Shown here: positions 39,069 to 47,418 of the stretch, one piece after another
How positions within the stretch are numbered: the first letter of the stretch is position 1
Layout of the letters: each line of letters begins with the position of its first letter
Assembly (NCBI RefSeq): GCF_020034665.1
Contig: NZ_JAIQDI010000001.1
Location: forward strand, 1,178,001-1,242,000
Direction of reading: 5' to 3'
Length of the DNA: 64,000 bases
Source: Niabella beijingensis
GTDB lineage: Bacteria > Bacteroidota > Bacteroidia > Chitinophagales > Chitinophagaceae
The notes under the pieces: model-generated
Told to the model about the DNA's origin: nothing
Databases searched by the model: none
Seen by the model: the letters and a program-made list of their open reading frames with translations, nothing else
Position numbers and translations under genes: made by a program

Positions 39069-39841
39069 TAAAATGCCGTTTTATTATCGAGGTATAAATC
39101 AAATGAATCCCCCCTCAGCCCGATACGCATGGCCTCCAGTGCTATCACTTCATTGGGAGGGATATTGCCCAGGTTCACATTACAGCCGATCAGCTCCAGG
39201 AAATAAAGCTGCTGGGCCTTCTGCGGTGCCTCCCAGATGATCTTTTCAGAAGGGATCTGGGTGAGGATCTCCTGTACCAGTCCTTCCCGCACTTCACCGG
39301 TACCGCGGTAGATACCCACATTTCCGGCTTCCCGCGCTTCCGCAATCACATAGGATGATCCGGCTTCCAGCTCTGCTTTCATCAGCTCAATCCATTTATA
39401 TGGCGGGATGATATGGGTGGCATCCTTGCTGCCCACCTCACTCAACACCGTTCCATGCTGGGTCAGCTTCTCAATATAACCGCATTTTTCTGCGTGCGGG
39501 ATACTGATCGAGCCATCGCTCACTTCCATATAATCGATTCCGAAATGCTTACAGATGGCAATGTAGTCATCCACCTGGTTTCTTACAAGATACGCTTCAA
39601 ATAAGGTACCCCCAAAATAAACCGGGATATCATAAGAACGGTATACCTCAATCTTCTCCTCCAGGTTCGGGGTTACGACGGCGGTACCAAATCCCAGCTT
39701 TACCACATCAACATGAGGATAAGAAACACTCATAAAACTCTTGGCCTCATCAATACTCAACCCCTTATCCATTACCATTGTGATGCCGTTTGTACGTGGA
39801 CGTACGTACCGTTCCGGCATCTGCGTCAAATTAAACTTCAT
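39068..39841 (-). CDS. comA: Phosphosulfolactate synthase (ComA family)
   Basis: 257 residues from the ATG at 39841. A longer start at 39901 is rejected because a TACTTTTG promoter element lies inside that extension. ComA condenses phosphoenolpyruvate with sulfite to phosphosulfolactate. Family features are visible: RPRTNGITMVMDKGLS, VDVVKLGFGTAVV, YFGGTLFEAYLVRNQ, IDYMEVSDGSISIP, and GNVGIYRGTGEVR. In methanogens the product leads to coenzyme M. In Bacteroidota a sulfonate route to sulfolactate or cysteate is more likely. The nearby alpha-oxoamine synthase makes sulfonolipid synthesis worth testing. Confidence 0.9.
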   Translation of the reverse strand: MKFNLTQMPERYVRPRTNGITMVMDKGLSIDEAKSFMSVSYPHVDVVKLGFGTAVVTPNLEEKIEVYRSYDIPVYFGGTLFEAYLVRNQVDDYIAICKHFGIDYMEVSDGSISIPHAEKCGYIEKLTQHGTVLSEVGSKDATHIIPPYKWIELMKAELEAGSSYVIAEAREAGNVGIYRGTGEVREGLVQEILTQIPSEKIIWEAPQKAQQLYFLELIGCNVNLGNIPPNEVIALEAMRIGLRGDSFDLYLDNKTAF

Positions 39842-39864
39842 TCGGTATCTGTTATTAATCGTCG

Positions 39865-39872
39865 CAAAAGTA
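39865..39872 (-). promoter_or_regulatory. -7 element of the comA-aroE promoter
   Basis: Minus-strand TACTTTTG, 23 bases upstream of the chosen comA start. It fixes the start codon, as any longer form would begin before the transcript. Confidence 0.6.
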
Positions 39873-40000
39873 ACCATTTTGCTTAAGTTTAGGTCACTCA
39901 CATGAAGTTAGCTCAAGAAAAAGCATTGAGTATGAGGTACCAATTGATAAAACCGCCTTAAATTATCAGGGGTTTTTCAGTTTATAGGAAGGCATTTACT

Positions 40001-40008
40001 TATTTTTG
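40001..40008 (+). promoter_or_regulatory. -7 element of the PBP1A gene promoter
   Basis: TATTTTTG, 38 bases upstream of the start codon, fits TAnnTTTG. No clear -33 element is seen. Confidence 0.45.
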
Positions 40009-40046
40009 GTACCAGATTTTATTATAAACTTTTTTATCATTTCTAT

Positions 40047-42479
40047 ATGAAGAAATCAGTTCGTATTTTTTGGCGAATTTTTTTCATTTTATTTGGCCTT
40101 GGCATTTTAACGGTATTGCTCGCGAACTGGGGCGTATTTGGCAAAATGCCTTCACTGGCAGAACTGGAAAACCCCACTATCACCCAGGCCTCTGAAGTAC
40201 TGGCGGCAGACGGAACCCTTATGGGAAAGTATTACCTCCCCAACGGGAACAGATCCCTGGTAAAATACCGTGATATTTCCCCCAATGTGATCAATGCGTT
40301 GATCGCCACAGAAGACAAACGTTTCTATGACCACGCTGGTATTGACCTTAAAGGTACGCTGAGGGCCATCTTTTTACTGGGTAGAGAAGGCGGTGGCAGT
40401 ACCATTACCCAGCAGCTGGCCCTGGCGCTGTTTAATCAGCGGGCCAGCAACAAAGCTGTTCGGGTCATCCAGAAACTGAAGGAATGGATCATTTCTGTAA
40501 AGCTGGAACGGAACTTTACCAAAGAAGAGATCGTTGCCTTATACCTGAATGCCGTACCTTTTAGTGACAACGTATATGGCATCCGCAATGCTTCCAGGAC
40601 CTGGTTTCAGAAGGAACCGGATCGCCTGAGCGTGGATGAAGCTGCACTCCTGGTCGGAATGATCAATGGTCCCGGTATTTACAACCCCAGGAGAAATCCC
40701 AAACTGGCGATGGACCGGAGGAACCTGGTGATCGCCCGTATGGTGGAAAACGGGAATCTGTCCGGTGCAGAAGCCGACCGGCTGTCGGCGGCGCCTATGA
40801 AGGTGAACTACAGGAAAATGGATGAGAACACCGGTTATGCGCCTTATTTCCGGGATGTGCTGCGCGACGAACTGAAGACCGTGCTGAAAGACCTGAAAAA
40901 ACCGGATGGGTCCTCCTATAGTCTTTATGAAGACGGGTTAAAGATCTATACCACCATCAACCCCCAGATGCAGCAATATGCAGAAGAAGCCGTTTACATG
41001 CAGGTACCTAATTTGCAACGGGCGCTCGTGCGCCAGTCCTTTATAAAGAGCGGCGCCGTGTGGAAAGGCCATGACAATGTACTGCTGCGCGCCATGAAGG
41101 AAAGTGATCGCTGGAGAAGTATGGCGGATGACGGTTTTTCAGACAAAGAGATCAAAGCCTCTTTCTATAAAAAAGTACCCATGCGTATCTTCGCCTGGAT
41201 CCCCGGCAAGGCACGCGACACCGTAATGACACCTTACGACTCGATTAAATACCACCGCACCATGGTGCAGTCGGCATTTATGGTGATGGACCCTGTCACC
41301 GGCGAAGTAAAGGCCTGGGTGGGAGGTATTGACTTTAAGACCTATAAGTACGATCACGTAAATCTCCGAACAAAACGTCAGGTGGGTTCCACCATCAAGC
41401 CATTGCTTTACGCCCAGGCGATCGAAGAAAGAGGAATGACGCCGGAATCGATGGTGGAAGATGTGCAACAGAACTTTGGCAACGGTCAGCTGGTGCCTGC
41501 CACCGGCCGTACCTGTACCGGCAGAACCATGACGATGGCCTCCGCCCTTGCCTGGTCCCGGAACTGCGCCACCGCTTATATTATGAAACAGGTGGGACCG
41601 GCCCAGTTCTCTAACTTTTTACAGCGCATCAATATCCCTACAAAAGTAGCGCCCTTCCCGTCCATCGCCCTGGGCTCCTGTGAGCTTTCGCTTTTCGAAA
41701 TGCTTTGGGGATACTCCATTTTTGGAGGACGTGGTTTTTCCACCAAACCTTATTTTATCAGCCGGATCGAAGACCGGAATGGTAACGTGATCAAACGGTT
41801 CGACTATAGTGTGAACCGGAAAGAAGCCATCAGCGAGGCCACTGCCTATACCATGAGCCGTATGATGCAGGGGATTGTGGACAAAGGCACAGCAGCAGGT
41901 CTGCGTGCCCGTCTGGGCGCTGCGGAAATGGCGGGGAAGACCGGAACCACCAACGACAACAGTGATGCCTGGTTTATGGGCTTCACTCCTCAGTTACTGG
42001 GAGGGGTTTGGGTAGGTTGTGATGACCGCTTTATCCGCAATGAAGGCAGAGGCGGGTTTGGAGGCGAAGCTGCCCGTCCCATCTGGGAAGCTTTTTTCAA
42101 AAAAGTATATGCGGATAAATCGTTAGGCATAAACAGGGATGAAAAGTTTGCAGAGCCCGCCACCATGGAAAATGAAGTGCTGAGTGCGGATCCTTCGATC
42201 TATGTTACTTCTGAAAATCCGGAGCCTACCGCTGAAGGGGAAGATGCAGGAGTAGGCACCGAGCAGGATTATATGCAAAACAATAATGAGTACATTGGTC
42301 CGGAATCCAAACCTTTGCTGGATGAGAACAAACCAATAAAAGATACGGTTAAAAAAGAACCGGCAAAGGCGCCTCAGGGAAAACCGATCGGGTCAGCAGA
42401 CCAGCCGAAAAAGAAAAAAGGATTCCTGGGCGGACTCTTTAAGAAAAAGGACAAGAAAAAAAATCAGCAGGACGAATAG
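40047..42479 (+). CDS. Penicillin-binding protein 1A
   Basis: 810 residues. A bifunctional peptidoglycan polymerase: one N-terminal membrane helix (about 8-28), a GT51 glycosyltransferase domain with catalytic Glu89 in IATEDKRFYDHAG and GGSTITQQLA, then a transpeptidase domain with Ser448 and Lys451 in GSTIKPLLYA, SRN at 504-506 and KTGTT starting at Lys631. It acts at the outer face of the inner membrane. The C-terminus from about 745 is a charged low-complexity tail (lysine/proline-rich). It is followed by a strong terminator, so it is transcribed alone. Confidence 0.96.
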   Translation: MKKSVRIFWRIFFILFGLGILTVLLANWGVFGKMPSLAELENPTITQASEVLAADGTLMGKYYLPNGNRSLVKYRDISPNVINALIATEDKRFYDHAGIDLKGTLRAIFLLGREGGGSTITQQLALALFNQRASNKAVRVIQKLKEWIISVKLERNFTKEEIVALYLNAVPFSDNVYGIRNASRTWFQKEPDRLSVDEAALLVGMINGPGIYNPRRNPKLAMDRRNLVIARMVENGNLSGAEADRLSAAPMKVNYRKMDENTGYAPYFRDVLRDELKTVLKDLKKPDGSSYSLYEDGLKIYTTINPQMQQYAEEAVYMQVPNLQRALVRQSFIKSGAVWKGHDNVLLRAMKESDRWRSMADDGFSDKEIKASFYKKVPMRIFAWIPGKARDTVMTPYDSIKYHRTMVQSAFMVMDPVTGEVKAWVGGIDFKTYKYDHVNLRTKRQVGSTIKPLLYAQAIEERGMTPESMVEDVQQNFGNGQLVPATGRTCTGRTMTMASALAWSRNCATAYIMKQVGPAQFSNFLQRINIPTKVAPFPSIALGSCELSLFEMLWGYSIFGGRGFSTKPYFISRIEDRNGNVIKRFDYSVNRKEAISEATAYTMSRMMQGIVDKGTAAGLRARLGAAEMAGKTGTTNDNSDAWFMGFTPQLLGGVWVGCDDRFIRNEGRGGFGGEAARPIWEAFFKKVYADKSLGINRDEKFAEPATMENEVLSADPSIYVTSENPEPTAEGEDAGVGTEQDYMQNNNEYIGPESKPLLDENKPIKDTVKKEPAKAPQGKPIGSADQPKKKKGFLGGLFKKKDKKKNQQDE

Positions 42480-42500
42480 GATGCCCTCCTGCTTACAATA

Positions 42501-42530
42501 AAGCCTGTGGTTGATCTGCAGGCTTTTTTG
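42501..42530 (+). terminator. Terminator of the PBP1A gene
   Basis: AAGCCTG and CAGGCTT pair around an 11-base loop, followed by a T-run, 21 bases after the stop codon. Confidence 0.85.
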
Positions 42531-42583
42531 TTGCCCTCCGGGTACGGCGGCAGGCCTGTTCCTTATAAACGGATCAAGAGTCT

Positions 42584-42591
42584 TATATTTG
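42584..42591 (+). promoter_or_regulatory. -7 element of the oxoamine synthase gene promoter
   Basis: TATATTTG, 31 bases before the ATG at 42623 and just after the PBP1A terminator. It fits TAnnTTTG. Confidence 0.6.
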
Positions 42592-42622
42592 CACATTATT
42601 TTATTAAAAATCGAATCAATAT

Positions 42623-43882
42623 ATGGCAGACATTTTCGAGCGGTTATTAAACAATTACGGACCCATTGGACAACACCGGGAAAGGGCCCATGGTTATTTT
42701 GCTTTTCCAAAGCTGGAAGGGGAAATAGGAAGTGTAATGAAATTCCGGGGCAACGATGTGATCGTCTGGAGTTTGAACAATTACCTGGGGCTGGCCAATC
42801 ATCCGGAAATAAGAAAAGCAGATGCAGAAGGGGCGGCTCAATACGGCCTTGCCTTACCCATGGGTGCCCGGATGATGAGCGGCAACTCCAACCTTCACGA
42901 ACAGCTGGAGGCAGAACTCGCCGCTTTTGTACATAAAGAAGACACGGTGCTGTTGAACTTTGGCTACCAGGGCATGGTGAGTATCATCGATGTGCTTTGC
43001 AGCCGCCATGATGTTATTGTTTACGACGCAGAAAGTCATGCCTGTATTATCGACGGACTGCGGCTGCATCCGGGGCATCGCTTCGTGTTCAAGCACAATA
43101 ATATTGAAGACTTTGAAAAGCAGATGGAGCGGGCCACGGCGCTCATTGAAAAACAAAAATCGGGCGGTATCCTGGTGATCACGGAAGGCGTTTTTGGCAT
43201 GGCCGGTGACCAGGGAAAACTGAAAGAGATCACGGCATTGAAAGGCAAATACGATTTCCGCCTCCTGGTAGATGATGCGCATGGTTTCGGTACGCTGGGT
43301 AAGACCGGCGCAGGTGCCGGAGAAGAGCAGGGCGTACAGGATCAGATCGATATTTATTTTTCCACCTTTGCAAAATCAATGGCATCCATCGGCGCCTTTG
43401 TTGCCGGCGACCGGAAGATCATCGACTACATCCGCTACAACATCCGCAGCCAGATCTTTGCAAAAAGCCTGCCCATGCCGCTGGTTGTCGGCAATCTGAA
43501 ACGCCTGGAACTGCTGCGTACCCGGCCTGAGCTAAAAGCCAAGCTCTGGGAAAATGCATTAAAACTGCAAAATGGTTTAAAAGAAAGAGGATTCGACATC
43601 GGTACCACAGACTCTGTTGTAACGCCCATTTATATGAAGGGCGGTGTAGAAGAAGCCACTGCAATGGTGATGGACCTCAGGGAACACTACCGCATCTTCT
43701 GTTCGATCGTGGTGTACCCGGTAATTCCAAAAGGACATATCATTTACCGTCTGATCCCTACCGCCAGTCACACCGACGCAGATATAGAAGCCACATTAAA
43801 CGCTTTCTCTGCAGTAAAGGAAAAACTGGATGCGGGAACCTATAAAACAAACGCGATACCCGATATGGCGGAGCGCTCGTAA
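42623..43882 (+). CDS. PLP-dependent alpha-oxoamine synthase (serine palmitoyltransferase-like)
   Basis: 419 residues of fold-type I PLP enzymes of the alpha-oxoamine synthase group, which condense an amino acid with an acyl-CoA or acyl-ACP and release CO2. Visible are SLNNYLGLANHP, the cofactor-stacking His139 in AESHACIIDG, DDAHGFGTLG (217-226), and the PLP lysine in STFAKSMASIGAF (Lys251). The extended N-terminus (NNYGPIGQHRERAHGYFAFP) marks the Bacteroidota clade close to serine palmitoyltransferase. Candidates are sphingolipid or, with cysteate as substrate, sulfonolipid synthesis. The closeness to comA favours the second, but the substrate cannot be read from sequence. It is transcribed alone. 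Confidence 0.87.
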   Translation: MADIFERLLNNYGPIGQHRERAHGYFAFPKLEGEIGSVMKFRGNDVIVWSLNNYLGLANHPEIRKADAEGAAQYGLALPMGARMMSGNSNLHEQLEAELAAFVHKEDTVLLNFGYQGMVSIIDVLCSRHDVIVYDAESHACIIDGLRLHPGHRFVFKHNNIEDFEKQMERATALIEKQKSGGILVITEGVFGMAGDQGKLKEITALKGKYDFRLLVDDAHGFGTLGKTGAGAGEEQGVQDQIDIYFSTFAKSMASIGAFVAGDRKIIDYIRYNIRSQIFAKSLPMPLVVGNLKRLELLRTRPELKAKLWENALKLQNGLKERGFDIGTTDSVVTPIYMKGGVEEATAMVMDLREHYRIFCSIVVYPVIPKGHIIYRLIPTASHTDADIEATLNAFSAVKEKLDAGTYKTNAIPDMAERS

Positions 43883-43911
43883 CTGCAACGCATCGTTATA
43901 CAAGATAAAAG

Positions 43912-43950
43912 AAAAGTGAGGGGCCTTAAAGGATTTCCCTCACTTTTCTT
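43912..43950 (+). terminator. Terminator of the oxoamine synthase gene
   Basis: AAAGTGAGGG and CCCTCACTTT pair around a loop of about 16 bases and are followed by T-rich sequence, about 30 bases after the stop. Confidence 0.8.
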
Positions 43951-43971
43951 TTTGCCATTTGCGGATGCAAC

Positions 43972-43997
43972 AAAAAAGGCCGCCCTCTCGGACAGCC
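43972..43997 (-). terminator. Terminator of the 127-residue secreted protein gene
   Basis: On the minus strand GGCTGTCC and GGGCGGCC form an 8-bp stem (two G-U pairs) with a 4-base loop, followed by six T residues, 30 bases after the stop codon. Confidence 0.8.
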
Positions 43998-44027
43998 CCG
44001 TACGTTTTAACAACGATTACTTACTGG

Positions 44028-44411
44028 TTATTTTACTTCGTTTACAACAACGTCTTCGATAACTTTTGCAGTTTTGCTTACGTTATATACTTTAACATTA
44101 TTGTTTTTAATATCGCTTACTTCAAAGGTCAGTTTTGCACCTTCGGGCAGCACACTGTCGAATTGATAGTTACGTACGATCTTGGCTCCTGATACAGTTT
44201 CAGTGTACAGCAGTTCACCAGTTTCATCTTTAATGGTAACTGCGTAAGTACCTTTAGCCAGGTTGTTTAAACGCAGCTGGTAAATAGGCAACTGGGTAGA
44301 AGAGTTGATGTACTTTAATTCAACGGGTTTTTCCACATTGTCATTTGCAAAAGCAGAAACAGAGGTTGCAAAAATTGCAGCGATAACGATTGATAATACT
44401 TTAGATTTCAT
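44028..44411 (-). CDS. Small secreted protein of unknown function
   Basis: 127 residues with a signal peptide (MKSKVLSIVIAAIFATSVSA). The mature part of about 105 residues reads as a single beta-sandwich: VELKYINSSTQLPIYQLRLN, KGTYAVTIKDETGELLYTET, KLTFEVSDIKNNNVKVYNVS. This resembles the small periplasmic or surface Ig-like proteins common in Bacteroidota, but I recognise no named family. It has a terminator of its own. A possible TAGCTTTG element lies far upstream at 44701-44694. Confidence 0.75.
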   Translation of the reverse strand: MKSKVLSIVIAAIFATSVSAFANDNVEKPVELKYINSSTQLPIYQLRLNNLAKGTYAVTIKDETGELLYTETVSGAKIVRNYQFDSVLPEGAKLTFEVSDIKNNNVKVYNVSKTAKVIEDVVVNEVK

Positions 44412-45509
44412 AGTTATTTTTTTAATTGTTTAAATTCAGGTTTGGTGATCCGGTTTTTTATTTTATATAAATGTTCTTTGTTGTTATAGTATTGGAAAAT
44501 AACACTCCCAATCTGTAGGCTGCATTTGCAGCTCTGGTTAATAACGTTTTCATTTTAAGCCTCCTTTTGTTTATTTGTTCAATATCTTTTTATGGTTGCA
44601 TCGCCGGGTGGCAAACAAAACGAGACAAGCGAATCATGGTTGCTGAGCTCAGATCTGGTGGTTTATCTATTCACCATTTTTTGATTGACAACACAAAGCT
44701 ACGGGTCATAAAACGGCAGATAAAACCAATATTCGGGCTCCCATAGGGTGTTTAGCTCTTGAGATGAATATATATACTTCTCACTATCAATTAATTGCAT
44801 TGATTACCCTAATGATATCCAACGGTTGAAAATGGATAAAAATGAGGAATTAAAAAGGCTTCCGGAATTTGGTAAAGAAGGTTTATAACAACGTGCAGGC
44901 AGTCGTCTGTAAAATCAGGAGCGGGTAAACTTCCCGCCACCGGACAGTTAAACCTGTAAGCTCCTGGTTGATTTGTGCAGATTTTATATCACTGTTAAAT
45001 AAACAAGGATGTCTTTACGGTTCCTTATGCGTAAAGCATGTAACCAGGGCAGGGTATCAGCATAAATAAAAACAAATGTTCCTGCCGGAACATGGCTTTT
45101 ATTTACACACCTGCCATTTCGATACTATCCGATATAAAACTCAGTAGTTGTTGAATCGACAGTTTATGCTCAATTGCCGATTGTATTTTTTAAAGAATGG
45201 GGCTGCGTCACATTCTTCTGCGCCTTTCCAAAGATGCATCGGCGGCCTTCATCATCCTATACTTTCAATGCATTCGCTTATGAGTTCATTAGTAAATTGT
45301 TCCATAAGATGCTGCAGATTCATGCTTCCCTGCTCCCTTTCAGGAGCTACACTGAAGCGCTGCAATTGGGAGGGTATTTTCCTTATTCTTTGAATACAGG
45401 AAACGACCACGGACCTATTGCAGTAAATAGCACTGCAAACAATATCGGTTTACAGCCGTTCAAACCTGTTGCGGCGATCCCGATAGCTGCGCTCCGGCAT
45501 ACAACGGGC
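44412..45509. other. 1.1-kb region without a supported gene
   Basis: No credible protein or RNA gene was recognised on either strand. The region holds a candidate -7 element (44694-44701), a GCGGG/CCCGC hairpin near 44921-44937, and broken reading frames after 45150. The broken frames could be the ruins of a gene lost from this spot. Nothing else was found. Confidence 0.5.
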
Positions 45510-45998
45510 TTACTCCAGGGTTACCTGGATCTGCACGGGCCCTTTTACTTCCCCTTCTGCCATATTGTTGCGTGCAATAATGAGCGTGTATACGCCTTTT
45601 TTTGCGGTCTGGTATTCCATGGTTGCGCCAAAGGGACCATCGGTTTTTCCATCGGGCATTTCGATCTGACTGATCCGCAGATTCCGTTCCCTGCCTTCCG
45701 GCTTCAGTACTGCTTTAATTTTTTTTGTTCCGGATACCGTCACGTTCACATGGATCTGCTGGTAATCTTTTTTGATGTCTGCCGCCAGTTGTGCCACAGG
45801 TTCTTTTACGGTCAGCACAATAAGCGAATCGTTCCCGGTTTTGCCGGAACTATCGCTGGGTTGTACCATGCCGGGCGTTGTATCCCGCACCTGCGGCTGA
45901 CTGTTTGTACTATCCACTGCCGCCGGCGGTGTGGCAGGATTATTACAGGCTCCGGAAAAGAGCAGCGCCAGAAGGGCATAGAAGGGTATTCGTGTCAT
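45510..45998 (-). CDS. Hypothetical lipoprotein
   Basis: 162 residues from the ATG at 45998, which gives the lipoprotein signal MTRIPFYALLALLFSGAC (Cys18). A longer frame starting at 46178 overlaps the divergent YbjQ-family gene and is rejected. After a Pro/Ser/Thr-rich linker the C-terminal part (about 60-162) looks like a small beta-domain ending VYTLIIARNNMAEGEVKGPV. I recognise no family. A TATTTTTG element lies 23 bases upstream, so the leader is very short. Confidence 0.72.
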   Translation of the reverse strand: MTRIPFYALLALLFSGACNNPATPPAAVDSTNSQPQVRDTTPGMVQPSDSSGKTGNDSLIVLTVKEPVAQLAADIKKDYQQIHVNVTVSGTKKIKAVLKPEGRERNLRISQIEMPDGKTDGPFGATMEYQTAKKGVYTLIIARNNMAEGEVKGPVQIQVTLE

Positions 45999-46005
45999 CT
46001 GATAA

Positions 46006-46028
46006 ATTTTTGTAGGTTTACAAAAATA
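46006..46028. promoter_or_regulatory. Inverted repeat and promoter between divergent genes
   Basis: ATTTTTGTA and TACAAAAAT form a perfect 9-bp inverted repeat around GGTT in a 37-base divergent gap. It overlaps a minus-strand TATTTTTG -7 element (46028-46021). It is well placed as an operator for a regulator of the lipoprotein gene. No regulator gene is adjacent. Confidence 0.55.
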
Positions 46029-46035
46029 TGCATTC

Positions 46036-46374
46036 ATGAATAAGAAATTTATACTTACCACTACCGCTACCATCAGTTTAAAAAACGCAGAAATCGTGGA
46101 ATATTGTGGTATCGTATCCGGCGAAACGGTGATCGGTGCCAATATCGTCCGGGATTTTTTTGCAGGTATCCGGGACATCGTAGGCGGCCGGTCGGGATCT
46201 TATGAAGAGGTATTGCGGGAAGCCAAAGATACCGCCCTTAAAGAGATGCAGGACTACGCCATCCAACTGGGCGCAAACGGGGTGATTGGTGTAGACCTGG
46301 ATTACGAAACCGTTGGTCAGAGTATGCTGATGGTTACCGCAAGCGGCACTGCTGTAAAGATAGAAGGCATTTAA
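46036..46374 (+). CDS. YbjQ/UPF0145 family protein
   Basis: 112 residues. The YbjQ-type heavy-metal-binding-like domain is visible: [60 protein letters not shown], and [14 protein letters not shown]. Members form pentameric rings. The biochemical role is unknown. It diverges from the small lipoprotein gene by only 37 bases and ends 373 bases before ubiX. Confidence 0.93.
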   Translation: MNKKFILTTTATISLKNAEIVEYCGIVSGETVIGANIVRDFFAGIRDIVGGRSGSYEEVLREAKDTALKEMQDYAIQLGANGVIGVDLDYETVGQSMLMVTASGTAVKIEGI

Positions 46375-46550
46375 GAGCCATCAAAAACACAAACAAGCAT
46401 TCGTTTTAAATGTCGTTATTTGCCTTCCGGAAAGGCCTTTTTGCAATAAAACCGGGAATAAAATGAGAAATAAAAATATTTGATAACCAGGCAACCAGGC
46501 CGGTTTTTCCCGCGTCTTTTTTCCGATTGAAATTGACAAAAAGTACGGAT

Positions 46551-46583
46551 AAAAAAAATCCCCAACATTATTCATGTTGGGGA
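46551..46583 (-). terminator. Orphan minus-strand terminator
   Basis: TCCCCAACAT and ATGTTGGGGA form a perfect 10-bp stem with a 5-base loop, followed by eight T residues on the minus strand. No minus-strand gene precedes it, so it may end a small RNA or be left over from a lost gene. Confidence 0.6.
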
Positions 46584-46620
46584 CCTTCATCAAAAACCAT
46601 TAACCATTAAACCTTATCCT

Positions 46621-46686
46621 ATGAAAATTCAATTTCAAATTTATAAACTATTTCCTAGATTTCAAAAGCATTATTTTGAAGTGTAG
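46621..46686 (+). pseudogene. Possible truncated gene start or leader peptide
   Basis: A 21-codon frame encodes MKIQFQIYKLFPRFQKHYFE plus Val, then a stop, 62 bases before ubiX. The basic and aromatic N-terminal style followed by loss of the frame resembles the leader of TonB-dependent SusC-type receptors, but this is a guess. It could also be a short regulatory leader peptide for ubiX. Confidence 0.3.
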
Positions 46687-46747
46687 GAAATTTTCACATT
46701 TTATTATCAATTTATTTCCTGCCAAATCCTTAATAAGCTAAAAATCA

Positions 46748-47338
46748 ATGAAAAGAAAAATTGTAGTGGCTATCACCGGTGCAAGCGGTTCCATTTACCC
46801 TTCCAGGCTGCTATCAAAACTCTTGACCGTACAGGATCAGTGGAGCGAGATTGGTGTTGTAGTTACCAATAATGCAAAAGAAGTGTGGCAGGTAGAAACA
46901 GGAACTGCTTTCAGAACGGAACCTTCTTTTTCGTATTATGATACCACTGATTTTAATGCACCTTTTGCGTCGGGCAGCGGCCGCTTCGATACAATGATCA
47001 TCATCCCCTGCTCAATGGGCGTCCTGGGACGCATCGCAACGGGTATTTCAAATGACCTGATCACAAGGGCAGCAGACGTGGTACTGAAAGAGCGCCGCAA
47101 ACTGATCTGTGTGGTACGCGAAACCCCCTACAGCCTGGTTCATATCCGGAATATGGAAGCCCTTACACTGGCCGGTGGTATCGTATGTCCCGCAACTCCT
47201 TCTTATTACAGCAGGCCCAAAACCATCGAAGCGGTTGCGGACACCGTGGTAGACCGGGTTCTGGACCTCGCCGGACTGGACATTCCGTCTTACCGTTGGG
47301 GAACAACCGGTCCATTGATTGATGAAACCAATGCCTGA
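46748..47338 (+). CDS. ubiX: Flavin prenyltransferase UbiX
   Basis: 196 residues of the UbiX family. It attaches a dimethylallyl group to FMN to make prenylated FMN, the cofactor of UbiD-type decarboxylases. The N-terminal loop VVAITGASGSIYPSRLL binds FMN phosphate, and IIIPCSMGVLGRIATGISND and ERRKLICVVRETPYS carry the conserved Ser/Arg/Glu residues. UbiX usually serves menaquinone or aromatic acid pathways. No ubiD-like gene is in the window. The gene stands alone. Confidence 0.93.
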   Translation: MKRKIVVAITGASGSIYPSRLLSKLLTVQDQWSEIGVVVTNNAKEVWQVETGTAFRTEPSFSYYDTTDFNAPFASGSGRFDTMIIIPCSMGVLGRIATGISNDLITRAADVVLKERRKLICVVRETPYSLVHIRNMEALTLAGGIVCPATPSYYSRPKTIEAVADTVVDRVLDLAGLDIPSYRWGTTGPLIDETNA

Positions 47339-47365
47339 CGCGGGTTTCGAGCGGGAAGCTCCAAT

Positions 47366-47392
47366 AAAAAAGCCCTCCGGTTAAAGAGGGCC
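47366..47392 (-). terminator. Terminator of the DsbD-N gene
   Basis: GCCCTC and GAGGGC pair around an 8-base loop and run into six T residues on the minus strand, 27 bases after the stop. It also lies after ubiX and could slow plus-strand transcription. Confidence 0.8.
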
Positions 47393-47418
47393 TGTCTATA
47401 TCTACTGATTATAAATTT

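Larger units (their letters stand above)
46375..46747. other. Region between the YbjQ-family gene and ubiX
   Basis: 373 bases. It contains a terminator-like hairpin oriented to the minus strand (46551-46583) with no gene upstream of it, and a 21-codon open frame (46621-46686) preceded by ACCATTAACCATTAAACC. The latter resembles the start region of SusC/TonB-receptor genes but breaks off. No full gene is supported. Confidence 0.55.

Noticed and set aside
39842..39901. Longer ComA with 20 extra residues
   Set aside because: A TACTTTTG promoter element lies within the extension, so the transcript begins after the first ATG.
45252..45323. Short minus-strand frame (MNLQHLMEQFTNELISECIE...)
   Set aside because: Protein-like wording but only 23 codons from its ATG, with frame breaks around it and no promoter. 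At most a remnant of a lost gene.
45174..46043. 289-codon plus-strand open frame
   Set aside because: Mostly antisense to the small lipoprotein gene, which has a signal peptide and promoter. The translated text is rich in His, Cys and Phe, as expected of a shadow frame.
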